A DNA stretch of 64,000 nt from Lachnospiraceae bacterium (GTDB lineage Bacteria > Bacillota > Clostridia > Lachnospirales > Lachnospiraceae): contig JAGAQU010000078.1 in assembly GCA_017622575.1 (NCBI GenBank), positions 1 through 64,000 on the forward strand, written 5' to 3'. Positions 1 through 9,249 of this stretch are shown here, one piece after another (the stretch's first letter is position 1; each line of letters starts with the position of its first letter). The position numbers and the translations under genes were made by a program. Below the pieces are notes generated by a model. The model saw only the letters and a program-made list of their open reading frames with translations, was not told the DNA's origin and did not search any database.

Positions 1-108
1 ATAAGAATCTTGACTGCCTGTTTGCCGGTTGCAAGGCTGAAAAATATGAAAATTATGTACTTTTCGGAGTGTGGAATGTCTTGGTTTGGCTTTCAATATA
101 TCCTGTCT

Positions 109-410
109 GTGAAATGGCGAAACGAGGGTATGAGAGACGGAAGGGCCTTGAAATACCCTCAGAGGAAGCATGTGAGCAGAGATCCAGACAGTGAAATGGC
201 GGAACGAGGGTATGAGAGACAAAAAAGGCCTTGAAATACCCTCGGAGGAAGCATGTGAGCAGAGATCCAGACAGTGAAATGGCAGAACGAGGGTATGAGA
301 GACAAAAAAGGCCTTGAAATACCCTCGGAGAAAATTTTGGAGCAGAAATTCAATCTGTGAAATGCCTGAATCAAGGTATAGGGAAATCAAGAAATAAAGT
401 ATAGGAAAGT
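109..410. repeat. 83-bp tandem repeat with internal palindrome
   Basis: Three nearly identical units of 82-83 bp start at 109, 191 and 274, and a degenerate fourth begins at 357. Each full unit carries the inverted repeat GAGGGTAT / ATACCCTC (124-131/153-160, 206-213/236-243, 289-296/319-326), so each can fold into a hairpin with a loop of about 22 nt. The short ORFs over this block on both strands are repeat artefacts. Nothing else is seen between 1 and 430; a terminator or a protein/RNA binding array are both possible. Confidence 0.85.
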
Positions 411-529
411 CAAGATATTACGAGAGTAAATTGATAATAGATGTATATGGTGGTATTGTAAATAATACAGGTATTATATTAAGTGATGTAATTGGGAAAG
501 AAAAAGAGGTAATAAGGGAAAATGAAAAA

Positions 530-994
530 ATGTTAGAAGTAAAATTTTATGATACAGTCGATGATTCTCTATTAAAATTCGCAGTGATTATTTCAAAGAG
601 CAATGGCAAGTGGGTATTTTGTAAACATAAGGAGCGAGATACCTATGAGGCGCCTGGAGGGCATCGCGAAGCCGGAGAAGATATTTTAGAGACCGCTAAG
701 AGGGAACTTCAGGAAGAAACTGGTGCCATCTGGTTTGATATTAAGCCAATATGCGTTTATTCCGTTACAGGTAAGAACAGTGTAAATGAGACCGGTGAGG
801 AAACATTCGGATTATTATGTTTTGCGGAAATAATGGAATTTTCAGGTAAGCTTCATAGTGAGATGGAACAGGTGATACTTACGGATAAATTGCCCGAGAA
901 CTGGACATATCCATTCATACAGCCCAAATTGATAGAAAAGTATTTGGAAATAAAAAACGGAAATAAAAACTTGCGAAAAAACCTTGAATTATAA
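530..994 (+). CDS. Nudix hydrolase
   Basis: Member of the Nudix superfamily, which cleaves nucleoside diphosphates linked to another moiety; the MutT-like layout suggests a nucleotide or 8-oxo-dGTP type substrate, but this cannot be told from sequence. The Nudix box is complete at residues 44-66: G44, E50, R58-E59, E62-E63 and G65 match GX5EX7REUXEEXGU. The frame is open from 431. The ATG at 530 is preferred because homologues of this type begin near MLEVKFYD and a purine-rich stretch precedes it; this gives 154 aa. The gene and its upstream region are clearly more AT-rich than the genes that follow, which may indicate acquisition. It lies alone between the tandem repeats and the SPFH gene. 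Confidence 0.85.
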   Translation: MLEVKFYDTVDDSLLKFAVIISKSNGKWVFCKHKERDTYEAPGGHREAGEDILETAKRELQEETGAIWFDIKPICVYSVTGKNSVNETGEETFGLLCFAEIMEFSGKLHSEMEQVILTDKLPENWTYPFIQPKLIEKYLEIKNGNKNLRKNLEL

Positions 995-1043
995 ATGCCA
1001 AAGTGATATCATAGTGATATCAAAAAGAAGGAGATGACTCATT

Positions 1044-2033
1044 ATGGAAGAAAAAATATTGAACAGCAAGAAAAACGGCATGGCAGTTTTTCTGCTTTCT
1101 ATTGTGATTTACGTTCTGGCGATTATCGGAGCGATTGTAGGAGGAATCATGATAGATGACGGGAAGAATCCGGCGCTCTTTATTATAAGCCTGATCTTTT
1201 TGTCAGTTACGTGGATTTTATGGCCGGGACTTAAAGTATTGAAACCCCAGGAAGCACTTGTTCTGACTCTATTCGGGAAATACATAGGAACCATCAAAGA
1301 ACCCGGATTTTATTTTGTGAACCCGTTCTGCTCGGCAGTGAATCCGGCGGCGAAGACACAGCTGAATCAAAGCGGCGATGTGAAGGCCAAGAATGTGACG
1401 GAAGCCGGGGAAACAACTTCAAAGAAGATTTCTCTTAAGATCATGACACTGAACAATAATCGTCAGAAGATCAATGACTGCCTTGGCAATCCGGTAGAGA
1501 TCGGGATCGCCGTTACCTGGCGTATCACCGATACTGCAAAGGCAGTGTTCAATGTTGACAATTATAAGGAATTCCTTTCCCTGCAGTGCGACAGTGCCCT
1601 TCGGAATATTGTGCGGCTTTATCCATATGATGTGGCACCCAATGTGGATACTACCGGTGACGGTGTGGCAGACGAAGGAAGTCTTCGGGGTTCCAGTGAG
1701 ACAGTGGCTGGCAGGATCAAGGATGAGATCCAGGCAAGAGTAAACGAAGCAGGTATTGAGATCGTGGAAGCAAGAATCACCTATCTTGCTTATGCACCTG
1801 AGATTGCGGCAGTCATGCTTCAAAGACAGCAGGCATCCGCTATTATCGACGCGAGAAAGATGATCGTGGACGGCGCTGTGGGTATGGTGGAAATGGCACT
1901 GGAGCGGCTAAATGAAAATGATATCGTAAAACTGGACGAAGAGCGCAAAGCGGCAATGGTTTCGAATCTTCTGGTAGTTTTGTGCGGCAATCATGATGCC
2001 CAGCCCATCGTGAATACAGGAAGTCTGTACTAA
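1044..2033 (+). CDS. SPFH (band 7/stomatin-like) membrane protein
   Basis: 329 aa. Two hydrophobic segments at about residues 12-36 and 44-62 precede an SPFH/band 7 domain that begins near LKPQEALVLTLFGKY and continues to about residue 310. SPFH proteins form oligomeric scaffolds in membrane microdomains; the specific client here is unknown. A good ribosome site (AAGGAGATGA) precedes the ATG. The next gene starts three bases after this stop and encodes a ribbon-helix-helix protein, so the two are translationally close and probably one operon. In clostridia such SPFH proteins often sit with a small Arc-like protein, so a joint role is inferred, not shown. Confidence 0.88.
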   Translation: MEEKILNSKKNGMAVFLLSIVIYVLAIIGAIVGGIMIDDGKNPALFIISLIFLSVTWILWPGLKVLKPQEALVLTLFGKYIGTIKEPGFYFVNPFCSAVNPAAKTQLNQSGDVKAKNVTEAGETTSKKISLKIMTLNNNRQKINDCLGNPVEIGIAVTWRITDTAKAVFNVDNYKEFLSLQCDSALRNIVRLYPYDVAPNVDTTGDGVADEGSLRGSSETVAGRIKDEIQARVNEAGIEIVEARITYLAYAPEIAAVMLQRQQASAIIDARKMIVDGAVGMVEMALERLNENDIVKLDEERKAAMVSNLLVVLCGNHDAQPIVNTGSLY

Positions 2034-2036
2034 GCT

Positions 2037-2240
2037 ATGGCAGCAGATAACAACAAAAAGCAGATTCCGCTCAGACTGTCATCGAAGCTCTATGATGCCA
2101 TTGCCGCCTGGGCGGAAGATGACTTCCGCTCTGTCAACGGGCAGATAGAATACCTTCTGTCCGAGTGCGTCAGACAGCGAAAGAAAAACGGTAAATATGT
2201 ATCCGATGAGATTGATGTTCCACCGGAGCTTGATATTTAA
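2037..2240 (+). CDS. Arc-like ribbon-helix-helix protein
   Basis: 67 aa. The N-terminal part ([20 protein letters not shown]) fits a short beta strand followed by two helices, the ribbon-helix-helix fold of Arc/MetJ-type DNA-binding proteins; the tail is charged. It starts 3 nt after the SPFH gene stop, which suggests translational coupling. Function is not known: it may bind DNA, or act as a small adaptor of the SPFH protein. No toxin gene is adjacent, so an antitoxin role is not supported. Confidence 0.75.
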   Translation: MAADNNKKQIPLRLSSKLYDAIAAWAEDDFRSVNGQIEYLLSECVRQRKKNGKYVSDEIDVPPELDI

Positions 2241-2274
2241 AAACAAAAAAGAGATGGGAAAAGAGAGAAAAAAT

Positions 2275-4062
2275 ATGGATACCGATAAAGTGAAATCAAA
2301 AAAGTACATGTCTGACATCCACCTTGAGGATTACACACAGCAGTATGAGGAAAAAAAGGCAGACGTAAGCACCATGGTCTTTGACGGTGGAAGAAAGACA
2401 CAGTCCCTTAACGGACAGTGGCATTATGCCATAGATCAGTATGACACCTGTTTAAGACAGAAGTGGTTTCTGGAAAAATATTTCGATGAAAAGGGATATT
2501 CCCTGCCCGTCGATTATTCCTTTGACGAATGGCCGGTTATGCAGCTTCCTGCCTGCTGGAACACAGTGGAAAAAGAGTATCTGTTGTATGAAGGAAGTAT
2601 GGTTTTTACCAGAAAATTCTCTTATCGGAAAGAGAATGAGGAGGAAGAGATTGTCTTAAAGATAGGTGCAGCCAATTATCTGTGCCGCGTCTTTGTCAAC
2701 GGAGAGTATGTGGGCATGCATAGAGGAGGCTCCACATCGGCATATTTTAATATTACAAAGGAATTGAAGGCGGACAATCGCATCATTCTTGTGGTGGACA
2801 GTACCAGAAGACCGGAGCAGGTGCCCACGGAAAATACGGACTGGTTCAACTATGGTGGTATCTATCGTGACATTGAGTTAATCCGTCTTCCGAAGACATA
2901 TATAAAGGATCTCAGGATCGCACTGGTGCCGGATGGGACATTCAGCCGGATACGGGCGGAAATAAAGTTGTCAGAGGCTGTGACATCAACCGCATTGATT
3001 TCGGTGGAGGAACTTGGAATCCATGAACAGATTTCCGTAAAGAACGGAACAGGTGAGGCCACGATAGAAGCAAAGCCGCAACTCTGGTCTCCGGAAGTGC
3101 CCAAATTATATGAAGTAATTGTATCCTGTCTGAATGATCATGTAAGTGACAGAGTTGGATTTCGTGAAATAAAGGTGGAAAACAGGGAGATTATTTTAAA
3201 CGGAAAACCTGTGTTTCTGCGCGGAGTGAGTTGTCATGAGGAGAGTGTAGAAAACGGTAAAGGCCTGACGGATGAAGAGAGAACCGAAAATATAAGGACT
3301 GCAAAAGAGCTTGGATGTAACTTCATGCGCATTGCACACTATCCTCACAGCGAGAGGATGGCAAAACTGGCAGACGAGCTGGGAATGCTTTTGTGGGAAG
3401 AAATTCCGGTATACTGGGCAATTCGGTTTGAGCGGGAGGCGACCTACGAGGATGCGGAAAATCAGTTGAAAGAATTGATCGGCAGAGACTATAACCGCGC
3501 CAGTGTGATCATCTGGTCTGTGGGAAATGAAAATGCAGATACGGATGATCGCTTACAATTCATGAGCCGTCTTGCAGACTGCGCGCATCAGGAGGATAAA
3601 ACAAGACTGGTATCGGCGGCGTGCCTGGTGGATGGAGAAAAGAATGTCATAGCAGATCGTCTTGCAGAGTATCTGGATGTGATCGGCATAAATGAATACT
3701 GTGGCTGGTATACGCCTGACTTTGAAAAGCTGCCACAGCTGATGAACAACAGCAATCCCTCAAAACCGGTGATTATCACTGAATTCGGAGCAGATGCACT
3801 GCCGGGTCATCATGGAACGATCACAGACAAGGGAACGGAAGAGTGTCAGGCCTATGTCTATGAGCGGCAGATAGAGGAAATCAGAAAAATCAGTTATATC
3901 AAGGGAATGACACCCTGGATTCTCTATGATTTCAGATGTCCCAGAAGAACAAGCAGCATCCAGAAATATTACAACCGAAAAGGGTTATGCTCGGCAGACA
4001 AAAAATACAGAAAACAGGCATTTTCCGTATTGCAGAAGTTTTATCGAGAAAAAGCGGATTAA
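2275..4062 (+). CDS. uidA: beta-glucuronidase (GH2 family)
   Basis: 595 aa from the chosen ATG at 2275, which follows GGGAAAAGAGAG; an upstream ATG at 2254 is also possible. Domain order is GH2 sugar-binding jelly roll (about 30-200), immunoglobulin-like domain (about 200-290) and TIM barrel (about 290-595). The acid/base is Glu419 in WSVGNE and the nucleophile Glu503 in ITEFGAD. Asn567-x-Lys569 is the N-x-K motif that distinguishes glucuronidases from galactosidases by contacting the sugar carboxylate. These positions are close to those of the E. coli enzyme (413, 504, 566, 568). It has no signal peptide, so it is cytoplasmic and would hydrolyse imported glucuronides. It converges on the MFS transporter gene, with the stop codons overlapping. 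Confidence 0.9.
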   Translation: MDTDKVKSKKYMSDIHLEDYTQQYEEKKADVSTMVFDGGRKTQSLNGQWHYAIDQYDTCLRQKWFLEKYFDEKGYSLPVDYSFDEWPVMQLPACWNTVEKEYLLYEGSMVFTRKFSYRKENEEEEIVLKIGAANYLCRVFVNGEYVGMHRGGSTSAYFNITKELKADNRIILVVDSTRRPEQVPTENTDWFNYGGIYRDIELIRLPKTYIKDLRIALVPDGTFSRIRAEIKLSEAVTSTALISVEELGIHEQISVKNGTGEATIEAKPQLWSPEVPKLYEVIVSCLNDHVSDRVGFREIKVENREIILNGKPVFLRGVSCHEESVENGKGLTDEERTENIRTAKELGCNFMRIAHYPHSERMAKLADELGMLLWEEIPVYWAIRFEREATYEDAENQLKELIGRDYNRASVIIWSVGNENADTDDRLQFMSRLADCAHQEDKTRLVSAACLVDGEKNVIADRLAEYLDVIGINEYCGWYTPDFEKLPQLMNNSNPSKPVIITEFGADALPGHHGTITDKGTEECQAYVYERQIEEIRKISYIKGMTPWILYDFRCPRRTSSIQKYYNRKGLCSADKKYRKQAFSVLQKFYREKAD

Positions 4063-5255
4063 AGGTTTTTTTGGCTTCCCTTCATGTTTTTTAATATTGT
4101 AAGAAGTAACAGAAGCAGTACGGGAAATGCTGTTGCGACCAGAATCCCCATACGCAAATTATCCTGAAACCATCCGGATACAATGCCCACTGTGGTGGGA
4201 CCAAGTGAACAGCCTACGTCTCCGGCAAGAGCAAGAAGGGCAAACATGGCGGTTCCGCCTGCCTTAAGGCGGGCGGCGGAAATGCTGAAGGTACCGGGCC
4301 AGAGAATGCCTACGGAAAGACCGCACAGTCCGCATCCAATCAGACCGATGACAGGGGAGGCTGTGAGGGAAATCAGCAGATAGCTGATCAGACACAAAAT
4401 CCCGCTGAAGGTCATGAATTTCATTAAATCAATTTTATCACCATATTTTCCGTAGATAGCCCGGGAGATTCCCATCAGAATGGCGAACATCATGGGACCT
4501 GTCAGATCACCGATGGTCTTGCTTACCTGAAGCCCCTTTTCTGCGAAAGTGGAAGCCCACTGGCTTACAGCCTGTTCACAGGAACCTGCGCAGAACATCA
4601 AAAGCAACAGAATCCAAAATAAGCCTTGCTTCATAAGACGTGACAGGGGAATACTTTCCTCTTCTTCGGACAGGAGAGGGGCAATGGGAACCTTTGCAAA
4701 AAGGAATCCGTTAATAACCGGCACAATGGTCCAGATAAGAGCCAGTATTTTCCAGTTTTCAATACCGAAAAGGCGGAAAAAGACAGTGGAGAACAACACC
4801 ACGGCCACATGACCCCAGCAATAGAAGGAGTGCAGAAGGCTCATGGCAGTCTCCTTATTATCGGTAGGACAGGATTCCATAATGGGACTGATCAGTACTT
4901 CCGTAAGACCTCCGCCCACAGCGTAGATCACAACGGATAACAGCAGACCGGTAAAAGGATCCCGGAATAATTCCGGCAGAACAGTCAGCCCGATCAGACC
5001 GGCTGCTGCAAACACATGCGCCAGAATGATGCTGATCCGGTATCCTATTTTGTCAACAAAACCTGCAGAGAGAAAATCAATCACAAGCTGCAGACCGAAA
5101 TTAAAAGTCACAAGAAAAGTGATTTTTGAAAGTGGAATTCCATAGGAAGACTGAAAAGTCAAAAATAAAAGAGGGATAAAGTTGTTGATAATGGCTTGTA
5201 CAACATAACCTGTAAAACAGGCATAGATGGTGTGTTTGTAATTTAGTGTTTTCAT
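4059..5255 (-). CDS. MFS transporter
   Basis: 398 aa with about twelve hydrophobic segments and the loop GFVDKIGYR between the early helices, typical of the major facilitator superfamily. It resembles FucP-like sugar permeases in general layout. Its 3' end overlaps the beta-glucuronidase gene by 4 bp on the opposite strand, and it is divergent from the LysR regulator at 5319. This neighbourhood suggests uptake of a glucuronide or another sugar conjugate, but the substrate is inferred from context only. Confidence 0.85.
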   Translation of the reverse strand: MKTLNYKHTIYACFTGYVVQAIINNFIPLLFLTFQSSYGIPLSKITFLVTFNFGLQLVIDFLSAGFVDKIGYRISIILAHVFAAAGLIGLTVLPELFRDPFTGLLLSVVIYAVGGGLTEVLISPIMESCPTDNKETAMSLLHSFYCWGHVAVVLFSTVFFRLFGIENWKILALIWTIVPVINGFLFAKVPIAPLLSEEEESIPLSRLMKQGLFWILLLLMFCAGSCEQAVSQWASTFAEKGLQVSKTIGDLTGPMMFAILMGISRAIYGKYGDKIDLMKFMTFSGILCLISYLLISLTASPVIGLIGCGLCGLSVGILWPGTFSISAARLKAGGTAMFALLALAGDVGCSLGPTTVGIVSGWFQDNLRMGILVATAFPVLLLLLLTILKNMKGSQKNL

Positions 5256-5318
5256 ACCGCCTATTTTATACTACAATATAAGCAGCCGCAAGGACTAATT
5301 TGGAAAAGCAGGAAGATC

Positions 5319-6197
5319 ATGATCAGTAATCTCGAGTATTATAAGGTTTTTTATTATGTGGGAAAGCTTGGCAGTCTTACGCATGCCGCTGAGGAGCTTT
5401 CCATATCTCAGCCTGCCGTGAGTCAGGCTTTAAAGCAGTTGGAAGATACTCTTGGCACCAAGCTTTTTGTCAGGGCATCCAGAGGTATCAGGCTGACTCC
5501 GGAAGGGGAAAGCCTGTATTTTTATGTAAAAAGGGGATATGAGGAAATAGAGCTCGGGGAAAAGAAACTGAAGAAAATAATGAATCTTGAAAGCGGGGAG
5601 TTGCGCATCGGCGCAAGTGACATGACGCTTCAGTTTTATCTTTTGCCATATCTGGAAAAATATCATGAAAAATATCCCCATATCAAGGTGACTGTGACCA
5701 ATGCTCCCACACCGGAAACGCTTCAGTTTCTGAAAGAGGGCAGGATTGATTTTGGGGTGGTAAGCACTCCTTTTGCGGAGAGTAAAGAATTATCGGTTCT
5801 GGAAGTAAAAGAGATTGAGGACTGCTTTGTGGCAGGACGAAAGTTTATTCAGTATAAAAACAGAATGCTGGATTTTCAGGAGCTTGAAAAACTTCCGATC
5901 ATCTCTCTTGAGCAAAACACGAGCACAAGATCTTACATGGATGAATTTCTGAAAAAGAACGGGGTGGAGATGCATCCGGAGTTTGAACTTGCAACCAGTG
6001 ACATGATTGTTCAGTTTACCAAAAGAAATCTCGGAATCGGAAGCGTCATGAAGGAATTTGCAAAAGAAGAGCTGGAATCGGGAAGACTGTTTGAACTCAG
6101 ATTTAATAAGATCATACCCAAAAGGCATATCTGCGTGGTCACGGAGACAAAGACCGGAGTATCGAGAGCTGCATCAGAGCTGCTCTCCATGCTCTGA
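5319..6197 (+). CDS. LysR family transcriptional regulator
   Basis: 292 aa. The N-terminal winged helix-turn-helix (about residues 3-62, core AAEELSISQPAVSQALKQLE) is followed by a periplasmic-binding-protein-like effector domain (about 90-290). LysR proteins usually control a divergent gene and their own promoter; here the divergent gene is the MFS transporter, with only 63 bp between the two starts. A role in control of the transporter/glucuronidase pair is therefore plausible. The effector is unknown. Confidence 0.92.
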   Translation: MISNLEYYKVFYYVGKLGSLTHAAEELSISQPAVSQALKQLEDTLGTKLFVRASRGIRLTPEGESLYFYVKRGYEEIELGEKKLKKIMNLESGELRIGASDMTLQFYLLPYLEKYHEKYPHIKVTVTNAPTPETLQFLKEGRIDFGVVSTPFAESKELSVLEVKEIEDCFVAGRKFIQYKNRMLDFQELEKLPIISLEQNTSTRSYMDEFLKKNGVEMHPEFELATSDMIVQFTKRNLGIGSVMKEFAKEELESGRLFELRFNKIIPKRHICVVTETKTGVSRAASELLSML

Positions 6198-6473
6198 CTA
6201 TTCCTGATCATCATCTTCCGGCTTTTCTGTAGAGTCGGAGGATGGCGTGATATCCAAAGGATCGGTAATAGTATGCTTTCCGGTAAATTTTCCATAGACC
6301 CAGATATAGATCCAAAGGAGAATGGGAAGCCCTACGGTAGCCATCAGACAGGCAGCAAACATTCTGTCGGATCCGGGGAAATCAAGCAAGGCAACGATAA
6401 GTGTTGCAATATATAATAAGACAAGTAAAATAACACATATAAGAGCAGCAATCTGCTTTTTATTTTTTTTCAT
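6198..6473 (-). CDS. small membrane protein of unknown function
   Basis: 91 aa when started at the ATG at 6473, which has the strong ribosome site AAGGAAGG; a longer frame to 6545 has no such support. It has a basic N-terminus, two hydrophobic segments at about residues 9-29 and 38-60, and an acidic C-terminal tail (DSTEKPEDDDQE). The stop codon abuts the LysR stop directly. I do not recognise the family. Confidence 0.65.
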   Translation of the reverse strand: MKKNKKQIAALICVILLVLLYIATLIVALLDFPGSDRMFAACLMATVGLPILLWIYIWVYGKFTGKHTITDPLDITPSSDSTEKPEDDDQE

Positions 6474-6812
6474 AGAAACCTTCCTTATATCGTGAGCACA
6501 ATTCACGCCATTCGTCGTTAACATGCACTGCATGTTTCCATTCACTAATGCCCATTATACCATAACTCGGGAAGTTTGCAATTTTTTTACTATTTTTTGC
6601 TAAAAAGATTCTATTTTCTGAAATTTTTATATGATATACTTCTTTTTGTGATATTTTAAAATGTAGAAAAACATAGAAAAATGTAAGCCATTCGGCATTG
6701 CTGTTTTTTGGATAATCTTGTAAATTATAAAGAATTGTGCTAAAATTACTACGTATAAGTAGAAATTGAGCGAAAAATACAGAATGATAAATTTTTTGAG
6801 AGGGGTGGAAAT
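6474..6812. other. AT-rich intergenic region
   Basis: This 340-bp stretch between divergent genes is very AT-rich. It holds the promoter listed at 6718-6746 and a short hairpin, CTAC/GTAG, around 6750. No convincing ORF or RNA gene is seen. Confidence 0.6.
6718..6746 (+). promoter_or_regulatory. sigma-A type promoter of the EAL gene
   Basis: TTGTAA at 6718-6723 and TAAAAT at 6741-6746 are separated by 17 bp, about 65 bp before the GTG start at 6813. Confidence 0.6.
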
Positions 6813-8492
6813 GTGGAATCGCCTTTTAGCAGAGAGACAATACAAAAATTTGAAGAAATGATAAAAATATTAAATCCCTGTGTTGACGGATATATCTATA
6901 TTCTTGATTTTGATAGAGATACTTTCTGTATTTCCGAAAATGCGGTTGAGCGTTTTTGCATCCCTGACAGTAAATATGGCAATGCGACAGAAGAATTTTC
7001 AAAGTTTGTATACGCAGAGGATCTTGAGACATTGACAGAGGACATTGAAAAGGTGAAGCGGGGCGAAAAGAATTTTCACAATCTCCGTTATCGCTGGCTG
7101 GACAAGTGTGGTAAGGCAGTATGGATCAATTGTCGCGGAAATGTGCTTAAGGATGCAGATGGAACCCCGAAATTTCTGGTTGGATGCATCAATGAGATCG
7201 GAAGGAAGCCGAAGGCCGATAATGTCAGCGGACTTCTCGGCGATGTCAGTTTAAAGGATGAAATATTAAATCATCAGGGTGAGTGTCTGAAGGGGTTTGT
7301 GCTCCGTATCGGCATTGATAATTTTAAAGAAATTAATGAAAATAAAGGAATGGAATACGGTGACATGGTTCTAAGGAGAACTGCCGAATGTATTCAGGCT
7401 GTGACAGACCGTGAGCAAATGATTTACCGTATCGTCGCCGATGAATTTGTTGTTCTTGATTTTGAGGGTGTATATGAGGATGGCATAAAGCTATACAAAA
7501 GGATAAGAGAAAGAATTGATCTGTTTATTGAAGAAAACGGATATGAGGTGTTCTATACAATTTCTGCCGGTATATTGGATCTTTCCAAGATTCTGGGACA
7601 GAGTTATGACAATCTGATGAAGCTTTCCGAGTTTGCCTTAAGCAAGGCAAAGGAATTGGGAAAGAATACATGTTATACATATGTAAAGGGCGATTATCAA
7701 GAGTTCCTTCAAAAGAAAGAACTGATTCGTGTTATGCGTCATGCGGTAAAAAACAATTTTGACGGTTTTGAGACATACTATCAGCCGATTATTGATATCA
7801 ACAACAATAGACTGACGGGAGCTGAAACCTTACTTCGTTTCCATACGGAAGAAACAGGAATGATTTCGCCGGGTGAATTTATTCCCTTGCTTGAAGAAAG
7901 CGGACTTATCATTCCGGTAGGCAGATGGGTACTTCATCAGGCTATGGCTGCATGCAGCAGAATTCAGAAAATAATTCCGGATTTCAGAGTATCCGTCAAT
8001 GTATCCTACATTCAGGTACTGAAAAGTGATATGCTGAATGAGATCAAAGAGGCGGCGGTAACCTATGGACTTCCAAAGGGAAGTGTGGTCATGGAACTTA
8101 CGGAAAGCGGATTTCTGGAATCGGATGCCAATTTTATCAGCTTCTGTGACGGCTTGAAGGATAACGGTATTCCTCTTGCACTGGATGATTTCGGAACAGG
8201 CTATTCCAATTTCCATTATCTGTACAATTTAAGTCCGGATACCATTAAAATTGACCGTTCGTTTACATTGAAGGCATTGAACAGCAGCTATGAATATGGG
8301 TTGCTTCGTCATATGGTGGAAATGACTCACAGTATTAAGCTGAAACTCTGTATCGAAGGAATTGAAACGAAGGATGAACTTGATAAGATTTGCGAGATCA
8401 ATCCTGACTATATTCAGGGCTTCTATTTTGGCAGACCAAGTCCTCTCGGAACATTTATGAAGGAATATGTAGAGAAGAAAGAGACAGAATAA
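6813..8492 (+). CDS. PAS-GGDEF-EAL cyclic-di-GMP phosphodiesterase
   Basis: 559 aa with a GTG start behind GAGAGGGG; the ATG two bases upstream is in another frame. An N-terminal PAS-like sensor (about 1-120) is followed by a GGDEF domain (about 125-290) whose signature is VADEF at 208-212, so diguanylate cyclase activity is probably lost. The EAL domain (about 310-555) keeps the key features: ETL at 338-340 in place of EAL, ELTE, DDFGTGYS, IKIDRS and EGIET. It is therefore predicted to hydrolyse c-di-GMP, perhaps with GTP bound by the degenerate GGDEF domain as an activator. There is no membrane segment. A type IV pilus cluster, a common c-di-GMP target, lies later in the window. Confidence 0.9.
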   Translation: MESPFSRETIQKFEEMIKILNPCVDGYIYILDFDRDTFCISENAVERFCIPDSKYGNATEEFSKFVYAEDLETLTEDIEKVKRGEKNFHNLRYRWLDKCGKAVWINCRGNVLKDADGTPKFLVGCINEIGRKPKADNVSGLLGDVSLKDEILNHQGECLKGFVLRIGIDNFKEINENKGMEYGDMVLRRTAECIQAVTDREQMIYRIVADEFVVLDFEGVYEDGIKLYKRIRERIDLFIEENGYEVFYTISAGILDLSKILGQSYDNLMKLSEFALSKAKELGKNTCYTYVKGDYQEFLQKKELIRVMRHAVKNNFDGFETYYQPIIDINNNRLTGAETLLRFHTEETGMISPGEFIPLLEESGLIIPVGRWVLHQAMAACSRIQKIIPDFRVSVNVSYIQVLKSDMLNEIKEAAVTYGLPKGSVVMELTESGFLESDANFISFCDGLKDNGIPLALDDFGTGYSNFHYLYNLSPDTIKIDRSFTLKALNSSYEYGLLRHMVEMTHSIKLKLCIEGIETKDELDKICEINPDYIQGFYFGRPSPLGTFMKEYVEKKETE

Positions 8493-8586
8493 AAGGAAAG
8501 AGGGAAAACAGTGCAATTTTCATGGAAGCTGGTTTCCCCCTTTTAGGATCAAGAAGACGATTCGAAAAGCGTGTCGGTGTCTGACT

Positions 8587-8946
8587 TTATTTGATGTGAT
8601 GCTTAATGGCATCAAAGCTTTCTTTGCTGATCACATGCTCAATCCGGCAGGCGTCTTCCGTTGCGATTTTGGGATCAACACCAAGCTTTACCAACCAGTC
8701 ACTTAACAGTTCATGGCGCTCGTAGATCATATCAGCAATTGCTTTTCCCGACTCAGTCAGATAGATAAAGCCTTCCTTCGTTACCGTAATATGGTTCTTT
8801 TCACGGAGATTTTTCATGGCAACGCTGACACTTGACTTTTTGAAGCCAAGCTCCTCTGCAATGTCCACGGAACGGACAACAGGCTTTTTTTTACTTAATA
8901 TTAGTATGGTTTCCAGATAGTTTTCCGCCGATTCATTTACGTTCAT
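8587..8946 (-). CDS. DtxR/MntR-family metal-dependent regulator
   Basis: 119 aa from the ATG at 8946 (MNVNESAENYLETIL); another ATG lies at 8958. The winged helix-turn-helix (VRSVDIAEELGFKKSSVSVAM) and the following helix with RHELL and CRIEHVIS match the short, two-domain MntR/IdeR class that represses metal uptake genes when Mn or Fe is bound. There is no C-terminal SH3-like domain. It is divergent from a FeoB-associated Cys-rich peptide gene, so iron or manganese homeostasis is the likely theme. Confidence 0.85.
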   Translation of the reverse strand: MNVNESAENYLETILILSKKKPVVRSVDIAEELGFKKSSVSVAMKNLREKNHITVTKEGFIYLTESGKAIADMIYERHELLSDWLVKLGVDPKIATEDACRIEHVISKESFDAIKHHIK

Positions 8947-9029
8947 TTTTACACCCATTCCGATGTGCCTGACAGCTGGCACATTCAATTGAGAAAAGTA
9001 TAGCATAAAAGCGGACAAAGAGCAAAGAA

Positions 9030-9073
9030 TTTTGACTGAATTCTTGACAATCCATTTTGACTGTGAGTACTAT
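9030..9073 (+). promoter_or_regulatory. promoter of the Cys-rich peptide with direct repeats
   Basis: TTGACA at 9044-9049 and TACTAT at 9068-9073 are 18 bp apart. The nonamer TTTTGACTG occurs twice, at 9030-9038 and 9055-9063, 25 bp apart, around the -35. It could be a regulator site for the divergent MntR-like protein, but this is not a recognised MntR box. Confidence 0.55.
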
Positions 9074-9095
9074 TAATAACAGAGGTGTTTTGAAC

Positions 9096-9230
9096 ATGAG
9101 TACAATCATTGTCGGTGCAATTGTTCTTCTGAGTATGGGGCTTGTGATCAGAAGAATGATTCGAAATAAAAAATCAGGCAGGCACTGCTGTGGTGATTGC
9201 AGCCATTGCAATGTCCGTAAGGAAAAGTGA
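9096..9230 (+). CDS. FeoB-associated Cys-rich membrane peptide
   Basis: 44 aa. One N-terminal membrane helix ([18 protein letters not shown]) is followed by a basic stretch and a cysteine cluster, CCGDCSHC. This is the layout of the small FeoB-associated Cys-rich membrane proteins found after feoB in Firmicutes. No feoB lies within the window, so this is an orphan copy. The ribosome site AGAGGTG stands about 9 nt before the ATG, and a promoter sits just upstream. The gene ends 19 nt before the chosen start of the chemoreceptor gene. Confidence 0.75.
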   Translation: MSTIIVGAIVLLSMGLVIRRMIRNKKSGRHCCGDCSHCNVRKEK

Positions 9231-9249
9231 AAGGGGTACATATAAGAAC

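Noticed and set aside
109..356. Possible CRISPR array
   Set aside because: The whole 83-bp unit is repeated; there are no unique spacers and no cas genes.
10..374. Short ORFs on both strands over the 83-bp repeats
   Set aside because: Their protein repeats follow the DNA repeat exactly, there is no ribosome site, and the palindromic core explains open frames on both strands.
8496..8536. Terminator between the EAL gene and the MntR-type gene
   Set aside because: AGGGAAAAC and GTTTCCCCCTTTT pair only imperfectly around a loop of more than 20 nt, too weak to call.
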